Positions 1 through 9,318 of a stretch of DNA of 64,000 nt are shown in pieces. The notes under the pieces are model-generated. The model did not search any database and had not been told where the DNA came from. It was given only the letters and a program-made list of their open reading frames with translations. The position numbers and the translations under genes were made by a program. Each line of letters opens with the position of its first letter. Positions within the stretch are counted from its first letter, which is position 1. The stretch comes from Narthecium ossifragum (taxonomy: Eukaryota > Streptophyta > Magnoliopsida > Dioscoreales > Nartheciaceae), in the NCBI GenBank assembly GCA_963920575.1, contig OY986971.1:15986492-16050491 (forward strand), in the 5' to 3' direction.

Positions 1-53
1 GAGTCCCGTCCGGGAACATGGGTGCAGCACAAGAAACCAAATGTGCCACACGG

Positions 54-91
54 GGCCCGCTTAACGGCCGCGATTCGTCGCGAGGCGGGCC
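54..91. repeat. Upstream inverted repeat able to form a hairpin or cruciform, present in every spacer
   Basis: GGCCCGC (54-60) pairs perfectly with GCGGGCC (85-91). Inside the loop, CGCGA (69-73) and TCGCG (78-82) form a second perfect stem closed by TTCG. It lies about 40 to 78 bp upstream of the transcription start, just before the TATA-like box, and recurs in each unit. Some units alter it: the inner stem reads TCCCG upstream of genes 17, 21 and 46; the arm is GCGGACC near 5410 upstream of gene 12; the loop changes upstream of genes 24, 49, 56 and 101. A role is inferred only; it could affect nucleosomes or replication rather than transcription. Confidence 0.75.
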
Positions 92-102
92 ACGGGTTTC
101 GG

Positions 103-108
103 ATAAGA
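103..108 (+). promoter_or_regulatory. TATA-like element of 5S gene 1 (ATAAGA, -29 to -24)
   Basis: Plant 5S genes need a TATA-like element near -28. Here the bases are ATAAGA in a GGATAAGAGG context. Across the array this box is ATAATA (called T form below) in about 84 genes and ATAAGA (G form) in about 47; genes 54 and 64 have ATTATA. The position relative to the gene never changes. Confidence 0.8.
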
Positions 109-119
109 GGAATGGCGGT

Positions 120-131
120 GCTAATGATTTC
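120..131 (+). promoter_or_regulatory. GC dinucleotide at -12/-11 and C at -1 of 5S gene 1
   Basis: G120-C121 and C131 match the GC (-12) and C (-1) positions reported as important for Arabidopsis 5S transcription. They are conserved in nearly all units. Exceptions are genes 31 and 40 (C-1 to T) and close neighbours such as T-13A (genes 24, 49, 56) and G-6A (genes 55, 65, 70). Confidence 0.75.
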
Positions 132-180
132 GGGTGCGATCATACCAGCACTAATGCACCGGATCCCATCAGAACTCCGC

Positions 181-195
181 AGTTAAGCGTGCTTG
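181..195 (+). promoter_or_regulatory. Internal A box of 5S gene 1 (about +50 to +64)
   Basis: By position and sequence (AGTTAAGCGTGCTTG) this is the A box of the type 1 internal control region. Variants in the array that fall in it or at its edge are A54C, C57G, G58T, G64T and G65A. Confidence 0.85.
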
Positions 196-197
196 GG

Positions 198-203
198 CGA
201 GAG
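198..203 (+). promoter_or_regulatory. Intermediate element of 5S gene 1 (about +67 to +72)
   Basis: CGAGAG at +67 to +72 corresponds to the intermediate element bound with TFIIIA. G72C, in genes 5, 10, 29 and 38, changes its last base. Confidence 0.8.
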
Positions 204-210
204 TAGTACT

Positions 211-228
211 AGGATGGGTGACCTCCTG
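211..228 (+). promoter_or_regulatory. Internal C box of 5S gene 1 (about +80 to +97)
   Basis: AGGATGGGTGACCTCCTG is the C box, the main TFIIIA contact. It is invariant except for G87A (gene 81) and G97T (genes 24, 49, 56); G99A (gene 15) lies just beyond it. Confidence 0.85.
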
Positions 229-252
229 GGAAGTCCTCGTGTTGCACCCCTC

Positions 253-258
253 TTTTTT
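253..258 (+). terminator. RNA polymerase III terminator T6 of 5S gene 1
   Basis: Six T residues start two bases after the gene end, as expected for Pol III termination. The run is T6 in nearly every unit, T7 after gene 94 (45223-45229) and T8 after genes 54 and 64, where C121 has become T. Confidence 0.9.
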
Positions 259-287
259 GCAAGTCCGCAATCGCGTCATGCAAGCGG

Positions 288-292
288 TTTTT
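288..292 (+). terminator. Possible back-up Pol III terminator (T5) in the spacer
   Basis: A T5 run in gcggTTTTTg lies 37 bp past the gene. It is conserved in the array and becomes T6 in the three units with the 9-bp replacement (8032-8037, 9959-9964, 22044-22049). T5 can stop plant Pol III, but use of this site is inferred. Confidence 0.4.
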
Positions 293-615
293 GTCGAAAC
301 AACGAAATCCTTACGCCCGGAGCATGCGCGCCGTTCTATTCGAGATCCGGGCGGGCTTCATTTCGCCGGCTCCGCGGTGACCCGGATCCTGGGGCGGTGA
401 TTTTAGAAGCGCGGGCGCGTAGTAATCCCCGAACGGCGCGAAAGGGGCCCCGCGCTCGAAGAGGAGAGAGTCTCGGGGGGTTTCGAGTCCCGTCCGGGAA
501 CATGGGTGCAGCACAAGAAACCAAATGTGCCACACGGGGCCCGCTTAACGGCCGCGATTCGTCGCGAGGCGGGCCACGGGTTTCGGATAAGAGGAATGGC
601 GGTGCTAATGATTTC

Positions 616-735
616 GGGTGCGATCATACCAGCACTAATGCACCGGATCCCATCAGAACTCCGCAGTTAAGCGTGCTTGGGCGAGAGTAGTACTAGGATG
701 GGTGACCTCCTGGGAAGTCCTCGTGTTGCACCCCT
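616..735 (+). rRNA. 5S ribosomal RNA, gene 2
   Basis: Consensus gene, G-form TATA. Downstream spacer has left-edge variants and gcatgcgtgcc. Confidence 0.98.
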
Positions 736-1099
736 CTTTTTTGCAAGTCCGCAATCGCGTCATGCAAGCGGTTTTTGTCGAAACAACGAAATCCTTACGC
801 CCGGAGCATGCGTGCCGTTCTATTCGAGATCCGGGCGGGCTTCATTTCGCCGGCTCCGCGGTGACCCGGATCCTGGGGCGGTGATTTTAGAAGCGCGGGC
901 GCGTAGTAATCCCCGAACGGCGCGAAAGGGGCCCCGCGCTCGAAGAGGAGAGAGTCTCGGGGGGTTTCGAGTCCCGTCCGGGAACATGGGTGCAGCACAA
1001 GAAACCAAATGTGCCACACGGGGCCCGCTTAACGGCCGCGATTCGTCGCGAGGCGGGCCACGGGTTTCGGATAAGAGGAATGGCGGTGCTAATGATTTC

Positions 1100-1219
1100 G
1101 GGTGCGATCATACCAGCACTAATGCACCGGATCCCATCAGAACTCCGCAGTTAAGCGTGCTTGGGCGAGAGTAGTACTAGGATGGGTGACCTCCTGGGAA
1201 GTCCTCGTGTTGCACCCCT
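1100..1219 (+). rRNA. 5S ribosomal RNA, gene 3
   Basis: Consensus gene, G-form TATA. Downstream spacer has cgcgtcttgc and is the last with ttctattc. Confidence 0.98.
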
Positions 1220-1583
1220 CTTTTTTGCAAGTCCGCAATCGCGTCTTGCAAGCGGTTTTTGTCGGAACAACGAAATCCTTACGCCCGGAGCATGCGCGCC
1301 GTTCTATTCGAGATCCGGGCGGGCTTCATTTCGCCGGCTCCGCGGTGACCCGGATCCTGGGGCGGTGATTTTAGAAGCGCGGGCGCGTAGTAATCCCCGA
1401 ACGGCGCGAAAGGGGCCCCGCGCTCGAAGAGGAGAGAGGCTCGGGGGGTTTCGAGTCCCGTCCGGGAACATGGGTGCAGCACAAGAAACCAAATGTGCCA
1501 CACGGGGCCCGCTTAACGGCCGCGATTCGTCGCGAGGCGGGCCACGGGTTTTGGATAATAGGAATGGCCGTGCTAATGATTTC

Positions 1584-1703
1584 GGGTGCGATCATACCAG
1601 CACTAATGCACCGGATCCCATCAGAACTCCGCAGTTAAGCGTGCTTGGGCGAGAGTAGTACTAGGATGGGTGACCTCCTGGGAAGTCCTCGTGTTGCACC
1701 CCT
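1584..1703 (+). rRNA. 5S ribosomal RNA, gene 4
   Basis: Consensus gene, T-form TATA. Upstream changes C-32T and G-15C. Confidence 0.98.
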
Positions 1704-2067
1704 CTTTTTTGCAAGTCCGCAATCGCGTCATGCAAGCGGTTTTTGTCGGAACAACGAAATCCTTACGCCCGGAGCATGCGCGCCGTGCTATTCGAGATCC
1801 GGGCGGGCTTCATTTCGCCGGCTCCGCGGTGACCCGGATCCTGGGGCGGTGATTTTAGAAGCGCGGGCGCGTAGTAATCCCCGAACGGCGCGAAAGGGGC
1901 CCCGCGCTCGAAGAGGAGAGAGGCTCTGGGGGTTTCGAGTCCCGTCCGGGAACATTGGTGCAGCACAAGAAACCAAATGTGCAACACGGGGCCCGCTTAA
2001 CGGCCGCGATTCGTCGCGAGGCGGGCCACGGGTTTCGGATAATAGGAATGGCGGTGCTAATGATTTC

Positions 2068-2187
2068 GGGTGCGATCATACCAGCACTAATGCACCGGAT
2101 CCCATCAGAACTCCGCAGTTAAGCGTGCTTGGGCGAGACTAGTACTAGGATGGGTGACCTCCTGGGAAGTCCTCGTGTTGCACCCCT
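2068..2187 (+). rRNA. 5S ribosomal RNA, gene 5 (G72C)
   Basis: T-form TATA. G72C in the intermediate element creates ACTAGT. First gene of the first five-unit block; counterpart of gene 10. Confidence 0.96.
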
Positions 2188-2551
2188 CTTTTTTGCAAGT
2201 CCGCAATCGCGTCATGCAAGCGGTTTTTGTCGGAACAACGAAATCCTTACGCCCGGAGCATGCGCGCCGTGCTATTCGAGATCCGGGCGGGCTTCATTTC
2301 GCCGGCTCCGCGGTGACCCGAATCCTGGGGCGGTGATTTTAGAAGCGCGGGCGCGTAGTAATCCCCGAACGGCGCGAAAGGGGCCCCGCGCTCGAAGAGG
2401 AGAGAGGCTCGGGGGGTTTCGAGTCCCGTCCGGGAACATGGGTGCAGCACAAGAAACCAAATGTGCCACACGGGGCCCGCTTAACGGCCGCGATTCGTCG
2501 CGAGGCGGGCCACGGGTTTCGGATAATAGGAATGGCGGTGCTAATGATTTC

Positions 2552-2671
2552 GGGTGCGATCATACCAGCACTAATGCACCGGATCCCATCAGAACTCCGC
2601 AGTTAAGCGTGCTTGGGCGAGAGTAGTACTAGGATGGGTGACCTCCTGGGAAGTCCTCGTGTTGCACCCCT
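2552..2671 (+). rRNA. 5S ribosomal RNA, gene 6
   Basis: Consensus gene, T-form TATA. Flanking spacers lack the spacer BamHI site (acccgaatcc). Confidence 0.98.
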
Positions 2672-3035
2672 CTTTTTTGCAAGTCCGCAATCGCGTCATG
2701 CAAGCGGTTTTTGTCGGAACAACGAAATCCTTACGCCCGGAGCATGCGCGCCGTGCTATTCGAGATCCGGGCGGGCTTCATTTCGCCGGCTCCGCGGTGA
2801 CCCGAATCCTGGGGCGGTGATTTTAGAAGCGCGGGCGCGTAGTAATCCCCGAACGGCGCGAAAGGGGCCCCGCGCTCGAAGAGGAGAGAGGCTCGGGGGG
2901 TTTCGAGTCCCGTCCGGGAACATGGGTGCAGCACAAGAAACCAAATGTGCCACACGGGGCCCGCTTAACGGCCGCGATTCGTCGCGAGGCGGGCCACGGG
3001 TTTCGGATAATAGGAATGGCCGTGCTAATGATTTC

Positions 3036-3155
3036 GGGTGCGATCATACCAGCACTAATGCACCGGATCCCATCAGAACTCCGCAGTTAAGCGTGCTTGG
3101 GCGAGAGTAGTACTAGGATGGGTGACCTCCTGGGAAGTCCTCGTGTTGCACCCCT
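3036..3155 (+). rRNA. 5S ribosomal RNA, gene 7
   Basis: Consensus gene, T-form TATA with G-15C. Downstream gcatgcacgcc is private to this unit. Confidence 0.98.
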
Positions 3156-3519
3156 CTTTTTTGCAAGTCCGCAATCGCGTCATGCAAGCGGTTTTTGTCG
3201 GAACAACGAAATCCTTACGCCCGGAGCATGCACGCCGTGCTATTCGAGATCCGGGCGGGCTTCATTTCGCCGGCTCCGCGGTGACCCGGATCCTGGGGCG
3301 GTGATTTTAGAAGCGCGGGCGCGTAGTAATCCCCGAACGGCGCGAAAGGGGCCCCGCGCTCGAAGAGGAGAGAGGCTCGGGGGGTTTCGAGTCCCGTCCG
3401 GGAACATGGGTGCAGCACAAGAAACCAAATGTGCCACACGGGGCCCGCTTAACGGCCGCGATTCGTCGCGAGGCGGGCCACGGGTTTCGGATAATAGGAA
3501 TGGCGGTGCTAATGATTTC

Positions 3520-3639
3520 GGGTGCGATCATACCAGCACTAATGCACCGGATCCCATCAGAACTCCGCAGTTAAGCGTGCTTGGGCGAGAGTAGTACTAG
3601 GATGGGTGACCTCCTGGGAAGTCCTCGTGTTGCACCCCT
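3520..3639 (+). rRNA. 5S ribosomal RNA, gene 8
   Basis: Consensus gene, T-form TATA. Downstream spacer is a recombinant type: ctctggggg and acattgg with gtgccacac. Confidence 0.98.
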
Positions 3640-4003
3640 CTTTTTTGCAAGTCCGCAATCGCGTCATGCAAGCGGTTTTTGTCGGAACAACGAAATCCTT
3701 ACGCCCGGAGCATGCGCGCCGTGCTATTCGAGATCCGGGCGGGCTTCATTTCGCCGGCTCCGCGGTGACCCGGATCCTGGGGCGGTGATTTTAGAAGCGC
3801 GGGCGCGTAGTAATCCCCGAACGGCGCGAAAGGGGCCCCGCGCTCGAAGAGGAGAGAGGCTCTGGGGGTTTCGAGTCCCGTCCGGGAACATTGGTGCAGC
3901 ACAAGAAACCAAATGTGCCACACGGGGCCCGCTTAACGGCCGCGATTCGTCGCGAGGCGGGCCACGGGTTTCGGATAATAGGAATGGCGGTGCTAATGAT
4001 TTC

Positions 4004-4123
4004 GGGTGCAATCATACCAGCACTAATGCACCGGATCCCATCAGAACTCCGCAGTTCAGCGTGCTTGAGCGAGAGTAGTACTAGGATGGGTGACCTCCTG
4101 GGAAGTCCTCGTGTTGCACCCCT
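4004..4123 (+). rRNA. 5S ribosomal RNA, gene 9 (G7A, A54C, G65A)
   Basis: T-form TATA. A54C is in the A box and G65A at its edge, so transcription may be weakened. G7A turns a G-U pair of helix I into A-U. Same triple variant in genes 14, 34 and 43. Confidence 0.95.
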
Positions 4124-4487
4124 CTTTTTTGCAAGTCCGCAATCGCGTCATGCAAGCGGTTTTTGTCGGAACAACGAAATCCTTACGCCCGGAGCATGCG
4201 CGCCGTGCTATTCGAGATCCGGGCGGGCTTCATTTCGCCGGCTCCGCGGTGACCCGGATCCTGGGGCGGTGATTTTAGAAGCGCGGGCGCGTAGTAATCC
4301 CCGAACGGCGCGAAAGGGGCCCCGCGCTCGAAGAGGAGAGAGGCTCTGGGGGTTTCGAGTCCCGTCCGGGAACATTGGTGCAGCACAAGAAACCAAATGT
4401 GCAACACGGGGCCCGCTTAACGGCCGCGATTCGTCGCGAGGCGGGCCACGGGTTTCGGATAATAGGAATGGCGGTGCTAATGATTTC

Positions 4488-4607
4488 GGGTGCGATCATA
4501 CCAGCACTAATGCACCGGATCCCATCAGAACTCCGCAGTTAAGCGTGCTTGGGCGAGACTAGTACTAGGATGGGTGACCTCCTGGGAAGTCCTCGTGTTG
4601 CACCCCT
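4488..4607 (+). rRNA. 5S ribosomal RNA, gene 10 (G72C)
   Basis: T-form TATA. Repeats gene 5 exactly five units later. Confidence 0.96.
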
Positions 4608-4971
4608 CTTTTTTGCAAGTCCGCAATCGCGTCATGCAAGCGGTTTTTGTCGGAACAACGAAATCCTTACGCCCGGAGCATGCGCGCCGTGCTATTCGAG
4701 ATCCGGGCGGGCTTCATTTCGCCGGCTCCGCGGTGACCCGAATCCTGGGGCGGTGATTTTAGAAGCGCGGGCGCGTAGTAATCCCCGAACGGCGCGAAAG
4801 GGGCCCCGCGCTCGAAGAGGAGAGAGGCTCGGGGGGTTTCGAGTCCCGTCCGGGAACATGGGTGCAGCACAAGAAACCAAATGTGCCACACGGGGCCCGC
4901 TTAACGGCCGCGATTCGTCGCGAGGCGGGCCACGGGTTTCGGATAATAGGAATGGCGGTGCTAATGATTTC

Positions 4972-5091
4972 GGGTGCGATCATACCAGCACTAATGCACC
5001 GGATCCCATCAGAACTCCGCAGTTAAGCGTGCTTGGGCGAGAGTAGTACTAGGATGGGTGACCTCCTGGGAAGTCCTCGTGTTGCACCCCT
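4972..5091 (+). rRNA. 5S ribosomal RNA, gene 11
   Basis: Consensus gene, T-form TATA. Downstream hairpin arm is changed to GCGGACC near 5410. Confidence 0.98.
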
Positions 5092-5455
5092 CTTTTTTGC
5101 AAGTCCGCAATCGCGTCATGCAAGCGGTTTTTGTCGGAACAACGAAATCCTTACGCCCGGAGCATGCGCGCCGTGCTATTCGAGATCCGGGCGGGCTTCA
5201 TTTCGCCGGCTCCGCGGTGACCCGAATCCTGGGGCGGTGATTTTAGAAGCGCGGGCGCGTAGTAATCCCCGAACGGCGCGAAAGGGGCCCCGCGCTCGAA
5301 GAGGAGAGAGGCTCGGGGGGTTTCGAGTCCCGTCCGGGAACATGGGTGCAGCACAAGAAACCAAATGTGCCACACGGGGCCCGCTTAACGGCCGCGATTC
5401 GTCGCGAGGCGGACCACGGGTTTCGGATAATAGGAATGGCCGTGCTAATGATTTC

Positions 5456-5575
5456 GGGTGCGATCATACCAGCACTAATGCACCGGATCCCATCAGAACT
5501 CCGCAGTTAAGCGTGCTTGGGCGAGAGTAGTACTAGGATGGGTGACCTCCTGGGAAGTCCTCGTGTTGCACCCCT
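5456..5575 (+). rRNA. 5S ribosomal RNA, gene 12
   Basis: Consensus gene, T-form TATA with G-15C. Confidence 0.98.
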
Positions 5576-5939
5576 CTTTTTTGCAAGTCCGCAATCGCGT
5601 CATGCAAGCGGTTTTTGTCGGAACAACGAAATCCTTACGCCCGGAGCATGCGCGCCGTGCTATTCGAGATCCGGGCGGGCTTCATTTCGCCGGCTCCGCG
5701 GTGACCCGGATCCTGGGGCGGTGATTTTAGAAGCGCGGGCGCGTAGTAATCCCCGAACGGCGCGAAAGGGGCCCCGCGCTCGAAGAGGAGAGAGGCTCGG
5801 GGGGTTTCGAGTCCCGTCCGGGAACATGGGTGCAGCACAAGAAACCAAATGTGCCACACGGGGCCCGCTTAACGGCCGCGATTCGTCGCGAGGCGGGCCA
5901 CGGGTTTCGGATAATAGGAATGGCGGTGCTAATGATTTC

Positions 5940-6059
5940 GGGTGCGATCATACCAGCACTAATGCACCGGATCCCATCAGAACTCCGCAGTTAAGCGTGC
6001 TTGGGCGAGAGTAGTACTAGGATGGGTGACCTCCTGGGAAGTCCTCGTGTTGCACCCCT
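5940..6059 (+). rRNA. 5S ribosomal RNA, gene 13
   Basis: Consensus gene, T-form TATA. Confidence 0.98.
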
Positions 6060-6423
6060 CTTTTTTGCAAGTCCGCAATCGCGTCATGCAAGCGGTTTTT
6101 GTCGGAACAACGAAATCCTTACGCCCGGAGCATGCGCGCCGTGCTATTCGAGATCCGGGCGGGCTTCATTTCGCCGGCTCCGCGGTGACCCGGATCCTGG
6201 GGCGGTGATTTTAGAAGCGCGGGCGCGTAGTAATCCCCGAACGGCGCGAAAGGGGCCCCGCGCTCGAAGAGGAGAGAGGCTCTGGGGGTTTCGAGTCCCG
6301 TCCGGGAACATTGGTGCAGCACAAGAAACCAAATGTGCCACACGGGGCCCGCTTAACGGCCGCGATTCGTCGCGAGGCGGGCCACGGGTTTCGGATAATA
6401 GGAATGGCGGTGCTAATGATTTC

Positions 6424-6543
6424 GGGTGCAATCATACCAGCACTAATGCACCGGATCCCATCAGAACTCCGCAGTTCAGCGTGCTTGAGCGAGAGTAGTA
6501 CTAGGATGGGTGACCTCCTGGGAAGTCCTCGTGTTGCACCCCT
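6424..6543 (+). rRNA. 5S ribosomal RNA, gene 14 (G7A, A54C, G65A)
   Basis: T-form TATA. Repeats gene 9 five units later. Downstream spacer has the rare cgaagcgaagag variant shared with the spacers after genes 34 and 43. Confidence 0.95.
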
Positions 6544-6907
6544 CTTTTTTGCAAGTCCGCAATCGCGTCATGCAAGCGGTTTTTGTCGGAACAACGAAAT
6601 CCTTACGCCCGGAGCATGCGCGCCGTGCTATTCGAGATCCGGGCGGGCTTCATTTCGCCGGCTCCGCGGTGACCCGGATCCTGGGGCGGTGATTTTAGAA
6701 GCGCGGGCGCGTAGTAATCCCCGAACGGCGCGAAAGGGGCCCCGCGCTCGAAGCGAAGAGAGGCTCTGGGGGTTTCGAGTCCCGTCCGGGAACATTGGTG
6801 CAGCACAAGAAACCAAATGTGCAACACGGGGCCCGCTTAACGGCCGCGATTCGTCGCGAGGCGGGCCACGGGTTTCGGATAAGAGGAATGGCGGTGCTAA
6901 TGATTTC

Positions 6908-7027
6908 GGGTGCGATCATACCAGCACTAATGCACCGGATCCCATCAGAACTCCGCAGTTAAGCTTGCTTGGGCGAGAGTAGTACTAGGATGGGTGACCT
7001 CCTGGAAAGTCCTCGTGTTGCACCCCT
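6908..7027 (+). rRNA. 5S ribosomal RNA, gene 15 (G58T, G99A)
   Basis: G-form TATA. G58T in the A box creates AAGCTT (HindIII). G99A is private. Downstream ttttttgaaag and gccgggtcc are shared with the unit after gene 44. Confidence 0.95.
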
Positions 7028-7391
7028 CTTTTTTGAAAGTCCGCAATCGCGTCATGCAAGCGGTTTTTGTCGGAACAACGAAATCCTTACGCCCGGAGCA
7101 TGCGCGCCGTGCTATTCGAGATCCGGGCGGGCTTCATTTCGCCGGGTCCGCGGTGACCCGGATCCTGGGGCGGTGATTTTAGAAGCGCGGGCGCGTAGTA
7201 ATCCCCGAACGGCGCGAAAGGGGCCCCGCGCTCGAAGAGGAGAGAGGCTCGGGGGGTTTCGAGTCCCGTCCGGGAACATTGGTGCAGCACAAGAAACCAA
7301 ATGTGCAACACGGGGCCCGCTTAACGGCCGCGATTCGTCGCGAGGCGGGCCACGGGTTTCGGATAATAGGAATGGCGGTGCTAATGATTTC

Positions 7392-7511
7392 GGGTGCGAT
7401 CATACCAGCACTAATGCACCGGATCCCATCAGAACTCCGCAGTTAAGCGTGCTTGGGCGAGAGTAGTACTAGGATGGGTGACCTCCTGGGAAGTCCTCGT
7501 GTTGCACCCCT
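7392..7511 (+). rRNA. 5S ribosomal RNA, gene 16
   Basis: Consensus gene, T-form TATA. Downstream hairpin inner stem broken (tcgtcccgag). Confidence 0.98.
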
Positions 7512-7875
7512 CTTTTTTGCAAGTCCGCAATCGCGTCATGCAAGCGGTTTTTGTCGGAACAACGAAATCCTTACGCCCGGAGCATGCGCGCCGTGCTATT
7601 CGAGATCCGGGCGGGCTTCATTTCGCCGGCTCCGCGGTGACCCGGATCCTGGGGCGGTGATTTTAGAAGCGCGGGCGCGTAGTAATCCCCGAACGGCGCG
7701 AAAGGGGCCCCGCGCTCGAAGAGGAGAGAGGCTCGGGGGGTTTCGAGTCCCGTCCGGGAACATGGGTGCAGCACAAGAAACCAAATGTGCCACACGGGGC
7801 CCGCTTAACGGCCGCGATTCGTCCCGAGGCGGGCCACGGGTTTCGGATAATAGGAATGGCGGTGCTAATGATTTC

Positions 7876-7995
7876 GGGTGCGATCATACCAGCACTAATG
7901 CACCGGATCCCATCAGAACTCCGCAGTTAAGCGTGCTTGGGCGAGAGTAGTACTAGGATGGGTGACCTCCTGGGAAGTCCTCGTGTTGCACCCCT
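7876..7995 (+). rRNA. 5S ribosomal RNA, gene 17
   Basis: Consensus gene, T-form TATA. Downstream spacer is 355 bp because of a 9-bp net loss at 8032-8040. Confidence 0.98.
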
Positions 7996-8350
7996 CTTTT
8001 TTGCAAGTCCGCAATCGCGTCATGCAAGCGGTTTTTTGCAAATCCTTACGCCCGGAGCATGCGCGCCGTGCTATTCGAGATCCGGGCGGGCTTCATTTCG
8101 CCGGCTCCGCGGTGACCCGAATCCTGGGGCGGTGATTTTAGAAGCGCGGGCGCGTAGTAATCCCCGAACGGCGCGAAAGGGGCCCCGCGCTCGAAGAGGA
8201 GAGAGGCTCGGGGGGTTTCGAGTCCCGTCCGGGAACATGGGTGCAGCACAAGAAACCAAATGTGCCACACGGGGCCCGCTTAACGGCCGCGATTCGTCGC
8301 GAGGCGGGCCACGGGTTTCGGATAATAGGAATGGCGGTGCTAATGATTTC

Positions 8351-8470
8351 GGGTGCGATCATACCAGCACTAATGCACCGGATCCCATCAGAACTCCGCA
8401 GTTCAGCGTGCTTGAGCGAGAGTAGTACTAGGATGGGTGACCTCCTGGGAAGTCCTCGTGTTGCACCCCT
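8351..8470 (+). rRNA. 5S ribosomal RNA, gene 18 (A54C, G65A)
   Basis: T-form TATA. A-box-region variants without G7A. The downstream spacer has a cluster of differences (tcgcaggc, cggttcctgg, aaggtgcccc, aactgccg). Confidence 0.95.
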
Positions 8471-8834
8471 CTTTTTTGCAAGTCCGCAATCGCGTCATGC
8501 AAGCGGTTTTTGTCGGAACAACGAAATCCTTACGCCCGGAGCATGCGCGCCGTGCTATTCGAGATCCGGGCGGGCTTCATTTCGCAGGCTCCGCGGTGAC
8601 CCGGTTCCTGGGGCGGTGATTTTAGAAGCGCGGGCGCGTAGTAATCCCCGAACGGCGCGAAAGGTGCCCCGCGCTCGAAGAGGAGAGAGGCTCTGGGGGT
8701 TTCGAGTCCCGTCCGGGAACATGGGTGCAGCACAAGAAACCAAATGTGCCACACGTGGCCCGCTTAACTGCCGCGATTCGTCGCGAGGCGGGCCACGGGT
8801 TTCGGATAAGAGGAATGGCGGTGCTAATGATTTC

Positions 8835-8954
8835 GGGTGCGATCATACCAGCACTAATGCACCGGATCCCATCAGAACTCCGCAGTTAAGCGTGCTTGGG
8901 CGAGAGTAGTACTAGGATGGGTGACCTCCTGGGAAGTCCTCGTGTTGCACCCCT
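8835..8954 (+). rRNA. 5S ribosomal RNA, gene 19
   Basis: Consensus gene, G-form TATA. Starts the second copy of the four-unit block; downstream gccgggtcc. Confidence 0.98.
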
Positions 8955-9318
8955 CTTTTTTGCAAGTCCGCAATCGCGTCATGCAAGCGGTTTTTGTCGG
9001 AACAACGAAATCCTTACGCCCGGAGCATGCGCGCCGTGCTATTCGAGATCCGGGCGGGCTTCATTTCGCCGGGTCCGCGGTGACCCGGATCCTGGGGCGG
9101 TGATTTTAGAAGCGCGGGCGCGTAGTAATCCCCGAACGGCGCGAAAGGGGCCCCGCGCTCGAAGAGGAGAGAGGCTCGGGGGGTTTCGAGTCCCGTCCGG
9201 GAACATTGGTGCAGCACAAGAAACCAAATGTGCAACACGGGGCCCGCTTAACGGCCGCGATTCGTCGCGAGGCGGGCCACGGGTTTCGGATAATAGGAAT
9301 GGCGGTGCTAATGATTTC

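Larger units (their letters stand above)
1..131 (+). other. Partial intergenic spacer (3' part) before the first gene
   Basis: This is the last 131 bp of a spacer. It contains a near-palindrome (TCCCG tc CGGGA, 3-14), a segment resembling the reverse complement of the 5S 3' end (20-30), a GC-rich inverted repeat (54-91) and the upstream promoter of the first gene. There is no gene in it. Confidence 0.9.
132..251 (+). rRNA. 5S ribosomal RNA, gene 1
   Basis: The 120-nt gene encodes 5S rRNA, the small RNA of the central protuberance of the 60S ribosomal subunit; it is transcribed by RNA polymerase III with TFIIIA, TFIIIC and TFIIIB. The sequence matches the plant 5S pattern throughout: GGGTGCGATC at the start, CCGGATCCCATCAGAAC in the first third, AGTAGTACTAGGATGGGTGA in the last third. 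Helix I forms between GGGTGC (1-6) and GCACCC (113-118), with CT left over at the 3' end. The 3' boundary could be off by one base. This copy is taken as the array consensus; variants in other copies are numbered from its first base. G-form TATA box. The downstream spacer has left-edge variants (gtcgaaac, ttctattc, gagagtctc). Confidence 0.98.
252..615 (+). other. Complete intergenic spacer, 364 bp (first full example)
   Basis: The spacer holds, in order: the T6 terminator; a second T5 run (288-292) that could act as a fail-safe terminator; a GC-rich CpG-dense middle with GCATGC and a spacer BamHI site; GGGGCCCC (444-451); a segment TTTCGAGTC close to a tRNA B box; the hairpin; and the upstream promoter. 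Main spacer polymorphisms are ctcgggggg or ctctggggg, acatggg or acattgg, gtgccacac or gtgcaacac, and ggataatagg or ggataagagg. No open frame here is credible as protein coding. Confidence 0.85.
1645..6484 (+). repeat. Five-unit block in two tandem copies (2,420-bp period)
   Basis: Copies are about 1645-4064 and 4065-6484. The order of markers is the same in both: G72C gene, two units lacking the spacer BamHI site, a G-15C unit, then a G7A/A54C/G65A gene. Private differences (3231, 5413) show the copies have since diverged slightly. Exact breakpoints cannot be placed. Confidence 0.85.

Noticed and set aside
482..530. A tRNA gene in the spacer
   Set aside because: Only a B-box-like motif with one mismatch; no A box, acceptor stem or cloverleaf found.
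311..627. Minus-strand open frames of 60 to 108 codons in each spacer
   Set aside because: Complement of the same GC-rich spacer; no ribosome-binding or protein features.
193..690. Recurring open frame of about 165 codons in every unit on the + strand
   Set aside because: It starts inside the 5S gene and ends inside the next one, its start is TTG in the RNA gene, and it exists only because the unit is repeated and GC-rich. No recognisable domain.
3891..4562. Longer open frames of 222 to 223 codons at several places
   Set aside because: They arise where A54C removes a TAA in the 5S gene and joins two chance frames.
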